Below, in pieces: positions 26,106-38,100 of a stretch of DNA of 64,000 nucleotides. Each line of letters opens with the position of its first letter. The first letter of the stretch is position 1. The notes beneath the pieces were generated by a model, which had not been told where the DNA came from, did not search any database, and saw only the letters and a list, made by a program, of their open reading frames with translations. A program made the position numbers and the translations under genes. The DNA lies in assembly GCF_000151315.2 (NCBI RefSeq), contig NW_011887302.1, forward strand, positions 863,108 through 927,107, written 5' to 3'. This stretch comes from Capsaspora owczarzaki ATCC 30864. Taxonomy: Eukaryota; Opisthokonta; Filasterea.

Positions 26106-26364
26106 AAAATACAAAATTGCTGCTTGTCCCCGAACGAGTTTCAACGTTGTTGGTTGTGTGTTTTGTTTTGTTTCTACTCAACAAAGCATATACATGTACT
26201 TTACGAGTGCATTTACGGTGATTTGGGTGGAGACAAGCGTGCCACAACAAAACAAAGCGACGGAACAAGTCGAAGCATCTGAGGGATTGCACAAAAACCA
26301 GTATCAACAAACAACAGACAAAAAAAAGCACAAAACAAATACAAATCAACGGAATCCATTCACG

Positions 26365-27664
26365 CTACCCGGAAGCACTGGCTGCTGCTGCGCTCCTGTA
26401 GTTCTTGTACAGTCCAATGAAGGAAGAAATCGAGCCAAAGAAACCAACAACGTAGGGCGGGAACTTTTCGGCCCAGAGATACCCCGATGGCAACCAATGG
26501 ATGGCGTTCATAAAGTCGCAGCCTTCCTGCACAAAGCCGAGCACGAGGTTTTTGCGCCGATCCTTGATCGCCTTGTGCATTTTAACATATTCGGGCGAGC
26601 CAACGGCCGGTCCGGTTTTCCGCGCAGCCTCGCGCGCAAGCTTGCGCTCTTGCACGTACAGCTTGCGCAGCAGGTGGATGTAGGACACGAGCGAAAAGAT
26701 CAATGCAAAGACCCAGAACACGTCCGAGCGGTCGTACCACTTGTTGACATCCACGGTCATGAGCTTGACCGAGCCGGCCCACGCAATGTGCTCGCACGGA
26801 TAGTATAGCAAGTAGAGGACGTTTTGCATGACATTGCAGACTCGCACGAGCACATCCGGCTCCTGTCAAGGTAGAATGGTGAGTGAACGAGATTTTGAAG
26901 TTTTCGCCAACAAAACCAAAAAAAAAAAAATCAACAAAACCAAAACTGACCGACGATCCAGTGCCATAATCGATGGATTCAGTCACCATCGAGACGCCAT
27001 CCAGCAGGCGTGTCATGACGCGCAGGTTGCTGATCGCCTCGCTCAGCGTCTGCAGCTTTTTGACTCCAGTTGTGTTTGCACCTTTTTTTTTTTTTTTGTT
27101 TTTCAGGTCTTTGTAAGTCCAAGCATACATTTTACTTCATCCATCAACAGTAATGCGCTGGTTACTTTTAAACCGGACGAGAAGACCTGAGATGAGCTTG
27201 GCCGAGTATCCAACGGTACGGAAGACCTGTTTTCCAATGCAATGTTGGGATGAGAATCAGCTCGTTGAGGCACTCTCATCGCGTATTCCCATTGTCACTG
27301 CTCTTGAATCTGATATAGCCCTGAGCGGAGAGTCGGAGAGTCAGAGAGTCGGAGAGTGGGGGGGGGCGCTTTCCGATCGCGGAACTGAGAAGCGGAAGAG
27401 GTTGGAGTCAAAAGCCGACCATGCTTGAGCCTTCCCCAATGGTCCCCACCAAAAAACTCAACCCCATCTCAGTGGACGCGTTCATCCGTAACTAAGAGCT
27501 GGGATTGAGCGGGCGGAAGCTGAGAGTGGAGGCTGCGAGCAAATCCCCTGCGGAACTGAACGCGTTTTCGTATGGAGCTTGGTGACCTTGTCCCGGCCGG
27601 CTTTGGTCTCGAGCAGCGTGCTCCAGATGTGCAGCTGCGCCATTGCAGGTTTGGACAACGACAT
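26365..27664 (-). CDS. PEX11: Peroxisomal membrane protein PEX11
   Basis: Promotes elongation and division of peroxisomes. Four exons, 27664-27587, 27226-27166, 27063-26951 and 26862-26365, with matching phases, give 249 aa. The N-terminal signature GRDK-VFRTVGYSAKLIS is split exactly at the first intron. It is followed by KLQTLSEAISNLRVMTRLLDG, the amphipathic segment of the family. Downstream are NVLYLLYYPCEHIAWAG, a hydrophobic stretch (WVFALIFSLVSYIHLL), and a C-terminal hydrophobic helix (FPPYVVGFFGSISSFIGLY). The length fits PEX11alpha/beta type proteins. Intron 1 (360 bp) holds only simple sequence. The gene is followed by PPIL2 on the same strand, 222 bp away, probably independent. 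Confidence 0.9.
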
Positions 27665-27886
27665 GATGAAAAAAATTAATACGAATAATCAGTGCAAAAA
27701 TTGCTTTTGAAGCAAGGCAATAAAAAAAAAAAAAAAAAGTGAATATGAAGACTGTGTTCGGATGTGACGAGGACTGCACGGCTGAGAAGTTGTCAGATTC
27801 AGCATCATTCACAAAACAAACGGCTGACAAAAAGCGTGTGCAGAATGAAAACCAAAAAAAGAGCCGCGAAACAAAAACACTGCGAT

Positions 27887-29883
27887 TCACCAATTGCTAA
27901 AGTTGCCGTATTGCGCCCTGGGCTTTGCAGCGGGTGGTAGAGTAACCGCAGGACGCTTGGAGTCGCCCTCGAGAGCCTCGCTGGCTGGTCGCTTGGAGCC
28001 GGTGGTTGTCGCGGCTGCATTCTGCGCGAGATATCGGCCAACACCACCACTTCCGACAGGTTTGGATTCGGAGCGAGCTGCTGGTACAGACGCCCCCGAT
28101 GCAGGTGTCGACAAACTGGACGACGCGGCAACCACTGGGGTGTCCTTTGCCTTGGGCGACGATGCTGCTGCAGCTGAAGAGGAAACCACGCTCCCGCCCA
28201 ACTTTTCCGCCTGCTGGCGCAAAAACAAGGCCTTGAGCTTCTCATCGGCGTCCCGATATGGCTCAACAAATACCTCGACAGACACAATGGTAATGGGAGT
28301 AACAGGCTTGTCGTCCTTGTCGACCTCAATGCGTTCCATCGCCGCCAATGTTTCAATTCCACCCACAACCTTGCCAAAGACGGTGTGCTTGCGATCCAGG
28401 TGCTTGCACGGCCGATATGTGATGAAGAACTGCGAGCCATTTGTGCCCGGGCCGCTGTTGGCCATGGAGACAATCCCTCGCGCGTCGTGCAGCAGATTTG
28501 GCTTGAATTCGTCTGCGAACGGCTTGCCCCACGCCGAGGCTCCACCGGTACCTGTGGCTGTTGGATCGCCTCCTTGAATCATAAAGTGTTTGATGTTTCG
28601 GTGGAAGGTCGTGTTGTTGTAGTAGCCCTTCTTGGCCAGCCGAATAAAGTTCTCGACCGTTTTTGGAACGAGATCCGAGTGCAGCTGAGTAATGAACAAG
28701 CAAGCAAACAAACAAAAAAGACAAAGAAACAAAAAGATGAGCCCACCCACTCAACAACAATCACAACAACAAACCCCTCCAAAAGATGCCAAACCTCCAA
28801 GTTGAGCTTGCCCAGATTTGTCGTGATGGACACGTAGGACTTGGTCTTGACCTCGGCGTAGCGCAGCGTATCCCTGTCTACACGTTCACCACGCTGGGCT
28901 GTTGCAATCGTCATGGCTGTGGACGTGAGAGACGCTGCTGTCGAACCGGTCGAGCGGGTCGAAAACACTTCGGGCACAAAGTTGGCGTACTCGTCCTCCT
29001 CATCTGGGGCCTGTTCTAGCAGCGCCTTCAGCTTTGCGGCGTCCTTCTCTTGCTGTTTCTTCTTGTCGGCGTCCATTGTCTTGTACAGCTCGTCGAGCAC
29101 GGACGACGTGGCCGAGTTGAGGCGAATGTGCGCGGCAGCCGGGTTGGCTTCGGGCGCTTCGTCGACCTTGAGCTTGTGCTTGAGGTAGTGGAACGAGTCG
29201 ACGTCTCTCGTGGTGAGATCGGACGGGTCCTGGAGCGTAATCATATCTGCGCGCGTGAATGGCTCGTCTGTCAGCAAATCCTTCCAGTTGCGAGGCTTAA
29301 TGTTGAGCTGCTCGACCGCGTCGTACGCGTAGACATTTCCCGTCGTGGCAATGGCAACGAGATGCGTAAACTCGTTGAATGGCTTGAAGGTGACTGGGCA
29401 ATGGTACTTTCCTTGGGCGTCCTTGTGGAAGTTGAGCGTGATGAGCGACTTGGTGTCGAGCGGTGCGCCCGTCACTGGATTGCAGCCGTGCTGCTTGATG
29501 AATGGCACAATCTTGAGCAGATCAAACACCTGCCCTTCCCGCGTGGCGACGGGGTACTCGAATGGCTGCAGCGACAGTGCGCAAAAGTTGAACGGCAGGC
29601 GTCGCACGGACGACTTGACCTGGTCCTTCTTGCCGCCGCCCTGTGGTGGAAGCGAAGGGGTGTGGGGTGTGAACACGAAGAAGAAAGCAGTACAAGCGGA
29701 GAGAGAAGGACAGAGAAGGACAGAGCGCGATTGTGAGAATAACAACAACAACAACAACCAAGGAGGGGATTATTTTCTGAGAAACTCGTGGTTTTGATGG
29801 CAATGTTGAGAAATTCAGACCTCGTATTGCCACTCGAGGGTGGTGAGATGGAGCTTGTCTTTCTGATGATGTCCTCGTCCCAT
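27887..29883 (-). CDS. PPIL2: U-box cyclophilin PPIL2 (CYC4)
   Basis: A spliceosome-associated nuclear protein with a U-box and a cyclophilin-like domain. Exons 29883-29821, 29640-28795 and 28684-27887 are all phase 0 and give 568 aa; human PPIL2 is about 520. The start MGRGHHQKDKL matches the family N-terminus, and the short first exon (21 codons) is needed to supply it. U-box region about 35-105 (LPFNFCALSLQPFEYPV), then KYHCPVTFKPF, TTGNVYAYDAVEQLN and LLTDEPF. Cyclophilin domain about 290-450: FHRNIKHFMIQGGDPTATGTGG, MANSGPGTNGSQFFIT and HTVFGKVVGG. The Trp of CypA that binds cyclosporin is His here, so isomerase activity may be weak. The tail ends in FSNW, like FSSW in human. Confidence 0.95.
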
Positions 29884-30244
29884 GTTCACAAGAAGCAGAA
29901 GCAGAAGACTGAGCAAAAGAAAGTGCAACTGCAACCCAAAGCCAGGCTCTCTGCCAAGCTGCAAGTTAATCAGAGACGTCTAGCAAAACAACTGAGGAAC
30001 CAAATGCGAGGTGGCAAGGAGCTTGACATTTATTGCAGAAAGCTGGAGACACTGGATGGTGGAAGGGGTTGGAGCGCAGACAGCGAACCAGACAGTGGCC
30101 ATGATTGACAAAAAAAGCACACCTCACAACACATCACACAGCTTTGAGCTCAAGCAAAAGTTTGGCGAGCATGGCCTTGCGCGCCGCTTCCTTCTCTTTG
30201 TTGGTTCATTTTGCTGCCACGGTGTCACGAATGGCTTTGGTCGC
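29884..30244. other. Intergenic region upstream of PPIL2
   Basis: 361 bp between the PPIL2 start and the stop of the next minus-strand gene. A-rich in places. I see no gene; it should contain the PPIL2 promoter. Confidence 0.4.
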
Positions 30245-32258
30245 TCATGTCGACGCCTCGGCCAGCATTCCAAGCCGTTCCAACATCAACCTCTTCCCCT
30301 GCTCTATATCGTTATCTTGAATACGAGTGACGCGCGACAGATCGAGCAGGGCAGCGTGAAGAACTCCATTCACCCTGTAGAAGCCGACGTGACGCAAGTC
30401 CAAATCGTCGTGCCGATAGCCCGCCTCCGCCATGGCGGTAATGGCGGTGCGGATGGCGTCGAGTTCGGCTGGGTCCGTGCGCGGCTGATCATACGTCTTG
30501 AGGAAAGGCATGACAAGGCAGAGCCCCATTCTATTCAAGGTGTGAGTGAACGTGGCGGGTAGCCCTGGCCAGATCTTCCAACGTTCGCACTCGGCTTGAA
30601 CATCTTCCGCCAACGTTCCTGGCAGAAAGATCTTCACGACGCAGACTTTGCCGCTCTCTTTGCCATTGGTGGCCAGCCACGCTGTGCCATCTCCGCCACC
30701 GCCGAGTCGGAACAGCAGCCAGAATTGTCCCGATTGCTTCGACACCATCGCGGAAAAATTGAGCACGGGGTGCGGAATGCTTTGCCACGAGCGATCAGCC
30801 TGTGAGATGTGCAGCGCTACTCTGCCACCGACGGCACGGCTGGGAAGGGCGCGACTCATCTTGTAGAGCACCGAGAGCAAATGCGGGAAAAGCCGCGGGT
30901 CGTCGTGGCGGAAAATGCTCGAAGCATATAGCTGTCGGGGCAGCTCTTGTCCATCAGGTAAATTGGCCGTGAAGGCGTTCGTCGAGGAGAAATCAGGAAC
31001 TGGCGCCCCGGCCGCAAACCCGTCAAGATCCGGTCTGCCTGGAAGAGGCAGCGGGCCGTCTGACCCGGCCATTGCGATGCTCAGCGGATCATCGAGCCAG
31101 AAGATCCTCCAGAACCTGTAGTTGGTGAGGACGCCAAAAACGTGGTTGAGATTGAACGTCATGCGAAGCTCTTGCATGTCGTCGAAGAGCTGTCCGATGA
31201 AATGGGTGTCATTCATATCTTCCTTGGCGAGTCTGTAGTTTTCCTCAACAGAGTGGTTGGCAGCAGACGCACGGCTGGGGCACTTGACTTCGAAGGCGCC
31301 GCGACCCGGTCCGAGACGCGTTCCGAACACGGAGATGTACATCAGATCAGACTTTCGACCGTTCGCACTCGTTGTGTTTAAGAAAGCATTTTGTAAAAAG
31401 TAAATGCTCGTATCTTCCGCGGGGCCGATGAGGTGCTGAGGAATTGATCGGATCAGGGTCCTGAGAGTCTCCGCAACATACAGCTGAATGGTAGCTTCGC
31501 TGTTGTAGCCAATCCTACCCGCGAGTGAAGTGGTGCCAGCCGGTCGGTAGTTCTTGAAGAGGTGGGGATGGCAGTTGAAAGTGCCAGCAACAGCGGTGGC
31601 TGGTGGGTGGCGCGATGATGCACTTTTTGTTTTTGAGGAGGCTCGGAAACAGGAGACGAGAGGGGGCAGGCCTTTGTCAAGTTCCAATAGAAATACATGA
31701 CGAGCTGTATGAAAGGTGAAAGTCAAAGTTGAGATTTTCGAAAGCAGAAAACAAAAAAAAAAAGAAAAAAAAAAAAAGAAAGAAAAACCCAAGTGACTGA
31801 CCTATTTCTTCGGCAACCAGGGCTCTCTTCTCGGCTTCCAGGCGCGCTGTCTCGGCTTTCAGCTTCTCGGCTTCCTGGCGCTCCTGCTCGGCGGCTGCGG
31901 CTCTCGCCTCGGCTTTTTTCAGCTCCCGGAGGAGGGTTTTGAGTAGTGTGAAACCAACTGCATGCGGGACAGACTCGCAGGTGTCTGGCAGCTCCAGCTC
32001 ATTAAGCACTGCTGCGGCGCTTGTCCGCTGTTCATCTGACAGCTGTGGCAGCTCGTTGCCTTTGATGGTACTTGCATCGGGCAGAGCCGCCAGGAGGCCA
32101 GACCGCTGGGTGGCCAGGTTGACGTTGGGCAAACGAGGCGAAAATGGCGCCAAACTTTTCGCCGAGACAAGGCCAAGACAAGCTGCCAAATCGTGCATCG
32201 GGTCGCTCGGAGCGGCGTCGGGGCCTTGGTCGACATGACTCGCATCTCGCGATGACAT
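30245..32258 (-). CDS. Crinkler-like protein: coiled coil, PD-(D/E)xK-like domain, kinase-like domain
   Basis: Exons 32258-31802 and 31704-30245, joined in phase 1, give 638 aa. A probable 5' UTR intron spans 32427-32299. Residues 1-152 end in an Ala/Glu-rich coiled coil (KKAEARAAAAEQERQEAEKL). The middle has SDLMYISVFG then GAFEVKCPS near 288, the D...E-x-K pattern of restriction-endonuclease-fold nucleases, followed by a conserved Gln (IGQLFDDMQ). The C-terminal part looks like a degenerate protein kinase: VVKIFLPG near 507, an E-containing helix, hinge LVMPFL, then YRHDDLDLRHVGFY near 582 and ALLDLSRV in place of HRD and DFG. The REase-plus-kinase order is known from Crinkler-type proteins of oomycetes, chytrids and other eukaryotes, proposed to act in inter-organism conflict or genome defence. 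Function here is inference. No signal peptide seen. It appears intact. Confidence 0.7.
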
Positions 32259-33113
32259 GGTTGCTCTGTCACTGCTCACAGAAATCGAGCCGGTGCCGCT
32301 AAGCAGGGAGAGGAAATCGAAGCAACACAATGCAACAAAAATGAACGCTGAGTTTCAAACGGTCTCATGGGATTTTGTGACCGTCGTAGTGCAGCTGGAC
32401 GACCAGCCGTGGGCCGCATACACTTACATTGAAACACTCTGAAAGTGCTCAGTGAGATCGCGGACGGGGGATTCTGGGACAGCTCGGTCGTTGTTGTTTG
32501 ACATTTGGGACTTGGAGTGTGGGTTTCGACACTGCTGGCAAATTGACTGACCCGCTCATGGGAACGAACATTTACTGGAGCACGGTATGAGATCGGTAAG
32601 AAGTTTGGGAGTGGGGAAACGTCAACACGAGCTGAAAAATCGACAACAACGAACGACTCCGACTGTCATGTCTGTCACAGCACCGACATGAACATTCTCA
32701 AGCTCCTGCTTTGAAGACCCAAGTGTTCGACTTGATGATGCCTGCACCGTATTGCCATTCAGCGGGGGCTGATCAATGTCGTCAGGCTGTTCTTGGACCA
32801 AGTCGACACTGCTCGCGGCGAGCAAGTGCTGAGCGCCGCCAAGCTTGCCAACATTCGCGGACACACGCTGTATTCTTCTGCATCGCACCAAGGCAGGCGA
32901 ATCTTACTCTATTTTTTTTCGTCCATTCTAGATCTAGTCCTTGTGCGTTTCAACCTTTTTTTTTTTTTTTTTTTTTGATTTTTTGCTTTTCGCATTCTAT
33001 TCTTCGCTCCATTTCAGCCTCGTACTTTCTCTCACTCCCTCTCTCACTCTCACTCTCTCTCTCTATCCATCTACCTCTTTGTCCATCTCGCTTGTCTCTT
33101 GCACTTGACTTCA
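32259..33113. promoter_or_regulatory. Divergent intergenic region Crinkler-like / exostosin
   Basis: 855 bp between divergent starts. The left part holds the 5' UTR intron of the Crinkler-like gene (donor CAAT|GTAAGT read on the minus strand at 32428, acceptor CTTAG at 32299). The right part has a long T run (32957-32976) and a CT-rich tract (33026-33064) just before the exostosin ATG, a likely core promoter or leader. No other gene seen. Confidence 0.45.
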
Positions 33114-34943
33114 ATGCGTGGCCGGCCGTTGCACGCCGTCGCTGTGGTGCTTGCTGGTCTGCTCGTCACGCTGTACGTTCTGGACTACCCGCGACCACAC
33201 GACCGCCGCAACCCGCACACCGGCGTCAGAACCACTGGCAGTAGTAGCAGTAGTAGCAGTGGTGGAATTGGAGATGGTATCAGCAGACGTGGTCGTGTGA
33301 TGGGAGCAGGAGCAATAGGGCAGAGCAATCCCGGTGGAGCACGATTGCTCGCTGGGCTCGGCTTTGGTGCTCCCCGAAGAGACGCCGGTGCTGCTGCAGA
33401 GGGAGGATTGGGCCTCGGCCGAGCAGAAGACACACTGCACTTGGGGGCATCTGAGCTCGATCCCCGGACGCGCGCAGCAGCAGCAGCACAGGAAGGACCG
33501 CTCGCTGCCGTGCTTCGACAGCGCCACTCATCCAAAGATGGGAACAACAGCGCGATCCCGTGGGACTGCGGACAGCTGCTGCCCAACCAGCAAGTCATTG
33601 CTGTCGAGAATGGCGTCCCGTACATTGACACCATGGAGCCGTTCCAAGTGTCGCCGCAGCGAGCAATGGAGCTCGCCCAGGTCAAGCTGCTCAAGCAATC
33701 CTCATCTTCTTCCAACCAGCAGCAGCAGACGACCGCCGCCCAGCCGTTCATTTGCGTGCCTTCTGCAACGAGTCCATCCAGAATGGAGGCACCGATCGGC
33801 ATCTTCAAAATCTACGTCTACAAGCGCATCCTGAACGCCATGCCGACACGCGATGAATGCCGCGATTCCCTGCAGATTATGTGGTATGAGGAAATCGAAC
33901 TCCCGTACTGGATTCGCGATTCCATCCACCACACGGACAATCCGGAGGAGGCGCACTTCTTTTACATCCCCACCATGGTCAAGTGTCTGTTCAATTTAAA
34001 TCGCGCGCGGTTTAACGAGACACGCCAGTTTCTCATCTCTGTGCGCCACCTGCACCGGTCGCCGTATTTCCACCGCAACAATGGCCACGACCACGCTCTG
34101 CTCAACCCAGGAGGCGGCTCCTACAATGTGACATCCTCGGTGCTGCACGGCTCGTATCTCTTTGGCCGAGGAGCCGGTCACTACTCGAACGTGACCAAGC
34201 TGCTCACCGAGGCCTATCGTCCCTACGCCTACTTTGCTGGGCGCGATATCATCGTACCGGGGTATCCCGACGATGCGTTTTTCAGCTACCAGGAGACGTA
34301 CCAGGATGCATTGCGCGAGCGACGACGCCTCTTTCTGTACACGGGCGGCGTGCAGCTCAGCTACCAGCGCCGGCAGCTCGGTCGCTTGGCAGAGCTTCTC
34401 AAGATACCCAGCGCCAAAAGTAGCTTTTATGCACCACTCGTCCTCTTGCAAACACGCAAGGTGAGCTCCAACAAGTTCGAATACCAGCAGCTCGTCAAGG
34501 ACTTTACGTTCTGTGCCGCTCCAAGAGGCACGTCGCCGTGGACGCAGCGCTTTTACGATGCTGCGATTGTCGGCTGCATCCCTGTTCTCTTTGATCGAAA
34601 CTTTGTGCTGCCATTCCCCAACCAGATCGACTGGGACTCGATCGTGGTTCGATTCTCGGAGGATTTTTCGCACTCGTTCAGCTTCCTCGACCATCTCTAT
34701 CAACTAAGTCAAGACGTGGAGGCCATCCGCGAGCGACGAAGAAAGCTTGCCGATGTAACATCCATCCTTTACTACGGCCTGGCTGTGAATGCCACTCAGC
34801 CAGCCGCCGTCACACCGGAAGCGTTTTCAGACCCCGATCCCGTCGTTCGGCGCGAGGCGTACAAGTACAGTCCCTACTCGATGATTGTTCGCGAGCTGTC
34901 CGACCGGTACTGCACTCTGCGGCATCAAGGGGTGTTGCCATGA
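33114..34943 (+). CDS. Exostosin-family glycosyltransferase (GT47)
   Basis: An intronless gene of 609 aa. The N-terminus MRGRPLHAV then VVLAGLLVTLYVLDY (residues about 8-24) is a type II signal anchor, placing the catalytic part in the Golgi lumen. A Ser/Gly/Ala-rich stem follows to about residue 150. The exostosin domain spans about 225-560: FKIYVYKR, IRDSIHHTDNPEEAHFFYIP, then FTFCAAPRGTSPWTQRFYDA and VGCIPVLFDRNFVLPF, the nucleotide-sugar binding block of GT47 enzymes. Only the GT47 part is present, with no GT64 domain as in animal EXT proteins, so it resembles plant and protist exostosin-like enzymes. The acceptor and sugar cannot be deduced. The start is the first ATG after the CT-rich leader and precedes the anchor directly. 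Confidence 0.9.
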   Translation: MRGRPLHAVAVVLAGLLVTLYVLDYPRPHDRRNPHTGVRTTGSSSSSSSGGIGDGISRRGRVMGAGAIGQSNPGGARLLAGLGFGAPRRDAGAAAEGGLGLGRAEDTLHLGASELDPRTRAAAAAQEGPLAAVLRQRHSSKDGNNSAIPWDCGQLLPNQQVIAVENGVPYIDTMEPFQVSPQRAMELAQVKLLKQSSSSSNQQQQTTAAQPFICVPSATSPSRMEAPIGIFKIYVYKRILNAMPTRDECRDSLQIMWYEEIELPYWIRDSIHHTDNPEEAHFFYIPTMVKCLFNLNRARFNETRQFLISVRHLHRSPYFHRNNGHDHALLNPGGGSYNVTSSVLHGSYLFGRGAGHYSNVTKLLTEAYRPYAYFAGRDIIVPGYPDDAFFSYQETYQDALRERRRLFLYTGGVQLSYQRRQLGRLAELLKIPSAKSSFYAPLVLLQTRKVSSNKFEYQQLVKDFTFCAAPRGTSPWTQRFYDAAIVGCIPVLFDRNFVLPFPNQIDWDSIVVRFSEDFSHSFSFLDHLYQLSQDVEAIRERRRKLADVTSILYYGLAVNATQPAAVTPEAFSDPDPVVRREAYKYSPYSMIVRELSDRYCTLRHQGVLP

Positions 34944-35010
34944 TTTACTTGTTATTTATACTTTTTGGGAGCATTTAGTGTGTGTTGAGAAGATTGGTTT
35001 TAGTTTGTAT

Positions 35011-35033
35011 TGTTGTTGTTGTTGTTGTTGTTG
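35011..35033. repeat. (GTT)n microsatellite
   Basis: About 7.5 copies of a TGT/GTT triplet in the convergent gap between the exostosin gene and the ubiquitin protease, probably within a 3' UTR. Confidence 0.9.
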
Positions 35034-35124
35034 CTTTCAATAGCTCTCAAGAAGGCTCATAAAAACCGAGCAGAATGCATGCTGAATGCAAGACATACAC
35101 GAAAGTAAATACAACGGCTGACAC

Positions 35125-38100
35125 TCAATTTTCACCATCGGACATGGCGGCGCTCTGGGATTCCGCTGGCGGAGTCCGCTTGCGGCGATAGAAGAGCACA
35201 TATGCAGAGGATGACTGCGCGAAAGAGCGGGGAGGGATGTCCAAAAGCATTCGAGGAAGCGTGAGCGAGATGTAAACATAAAAGTGGTCCAGATCGGAAA
35301 TAAAACGTCATTTTTTTTTTCTTACCAAAGCATCTCGGGCCTCAGCTGGGGAGACGGAACTGTCGTCGAAATTAAACCAGCGACCAGAAGGTTCGTTCAA
35401 CGCATACGCGGGCCTCAGCTGGGGAGACGGAACTGTCGTCGAAATTAAACCAGCGACCAGAAGGTTCGTTCAACGCATACGCGGTGTCTGCGTGGTGAAA
35501 GCGGGTCAACAAGTCAATTTTTGCGCAAAATCCGAAAATCCCGTGCAATCGCATCGAACAAAACAGAGCGCAACGTACAGTGTCCACCACCAAGACCACC
35601 AAAATGGTTCTGCGCGTGATCAACAACAGCGTCAAAGAGCATGAGCACACACACACACAAAAAAAAACCCAGCAAAGAACAATCTATTGTCGACACCGAA
35701 ACAACTTTCACGTACCGATACGGCATACAGGTCGTACAACAGCGGTTCTGTCACGTCAGAGCACATGTACTCGGCAAGATTGAAGTCGCTGTGGCCAAAC
35801 AAAGCCCAAAAAAAAAACCGAGACAGAGTCAATGTCACCAACTCTCCAAAACGTCTGTGAATTGGGGCAAGCAGATGGAACAAAAAGAAAACGCAGTTAC
35901 GCACGTGATGGGGAAGTCGACATGCGTCTCGAGCTTGCTGCGAGAGTATCGACTGAAGGAGAAGCGCTTCAGATGAACAACCAGCGTTTCCGGGGCGCGC
36001 CAAAGATCAAACTTCTTGTAGGCTTGCTGATGTTGCTTGCATTGGGAGCAGTACCAAGGGTCGTCCGCGCCCAGCTGCTCTTGCTTCAAAAACAGCTGCA
36101 TGCAATCGCCCAGCGAGACCGATGTACCGGAAGTCTCACGGGTGGATTCATGATCGTCGCGCGCCTAGCAGCCGCCAAATAACCAAGCAGGAGTGGTCGA
36201 GTCAAACAACAAGCCATACCTCAGTGACATTTCAGACTCTCGATGCGCTACTTACAAGATAGAGGGTTTGGTCGAAACCAGCGTCTGCCAGTGCATCGGG
36301 GAGCCAGCGAATCCCAAAGAACCCGGTGGCCCAGCTCACTGGAGTAGCATCGTTTGGAACAATGTGGAGGCTTGCAGGGAATTCGGCGTGGTGATCCAGA
36401 TAGATTAAACTGAATGGATACTCCTACAAACGTGACAACCAAAGGAATCAAAGGTCAAAGTCAGTCAGGCTGGCGACAAAACGAGACAGAAAAGAAGAAG
36501 AGGGATGCTCGTCGAGCTGGCGTTCTTGCACATACCGAGTCTTCCGTCGCCATTTCTGAACCCTCATCGTTGACGTCCTGTTTGTTGAAATATGGACTGT
36601 CGCACAGAAGCAACATGCACCACACGATCATGAGCAGTGTTTCCTTTGTCCTTCCCCCTAACACACAACAACAACAACAACAACAACAATAGGAATCAAG
36701 ACAACATACCGCATGTGGGTCATCACAACCTCATAGACTTCCGCGCCGGAAACGTCTTCGCGGGGAAAAGAGCAGATAATGGGTCGTCCGACAAATCGAC
36801 TGAGAAAACAAAAAAGGCACCACAAGCGCAGTGAGCGATGCAGAGCACGACTTGTCGTCTCTCTTCCATTCACCTTTCTTCTTCGACACATACCCGGACG
36901 CCGCAGTGTCAGTTTCAAAGTTCGACTGCAAAAAGCACACATTGATCAGGTGGTGGTGCCGCTCAATCGTGTCCACCTCGTACGCATACAGCTCATGACC
37001 ATGACGCAGTTTAAAGTAGGCGGCGCAAGGCTCGGTGTTCTCCAGCCGGCTGTCAATTTTGCTTTGGTACGTCTCGACCAAGAGAATCGAATCGGCCCTC
37101 AGCTCGAGCAAGTCGGCGAGCGCCTGTCGGAGCACAAAGACCGTTGCGTCCTTTGGCACCCGGACCTTGACGCAAATCGGTCGCCTCTGTGGGTCACGAA
37201 GCACCACCGTGACGGAGATGGCATAGCGCTTTTCAGGCAGCGGCAACGAAAGGTACATGAAAGGGTCGAAAGTGATGGAAACACGGTCGCAAACGGGGCA
37301 AACCAAAGTGGACTTGAATTGGCCCTGGAAGAGATCTACAATGATGGAGTCGTTGCGCTGCTTGTGCATGTGCCACATTTCGTCGGCCACCTCGGCATCC
37401 GGTCGGCCGTTGGCATCCTTGGCTTCGATATACGGCTTTTTGGTCACACGATTGAGATCCTCGTGCAAGCCGTCCAGCAGGAAGGCCAACAGCTCCTGAG
37501 AATCGTGCTGTTGGTAGCCGTTGAACTGAGGTGCAAACATGGACAGTTTGTACTGCAGTTTGCGTGTGCAGGTGAGTGAGCAATGTAAGATGAGCAGGAC
37601 GATCAATGCAGTGCAAAAAGTAGCGAGTGAGCACCCAAAAAAAAAAACCAATACGCGCTCATTACCTTGAACGAGAACGGGGAGACGGAACTCGATGGGT
37701 TGTCAGACCACAGCGCCTTCACAAGCTCGCCGTACTCTTGTGCCAGCTCACCCCGCATGCCCAGCGGGTTGGTCGTGTTGACATCTCGCAGGTAGCTGTC
37801 GTCGACAAAGTACCGTGTCAGCGCCATCGAGTTGGAGAGGCACTGCAAACCCGAGTTCATAAAGCACGTGTTGCCCAGGTTGCGAAGGCCCAAGGCACCG
37901 TGGACGGTGGCTCGAATCGAGCGGGTGGGATAGGACGAGCTGCCGAAGGAAGAAAGCGAGCTGCGCGTGCCGGCCATCGGGGCCGGTGCTGCAGGCAAGG
38001 GTCGAAGAGCAGCAGCTGCTTGCTGAGCGCGCTGAGTCACATCGGAAGGCCATTCGCCACTGGGGAGCTTCTGCTCAATCGTAATCTTGCATCCGTCAAA

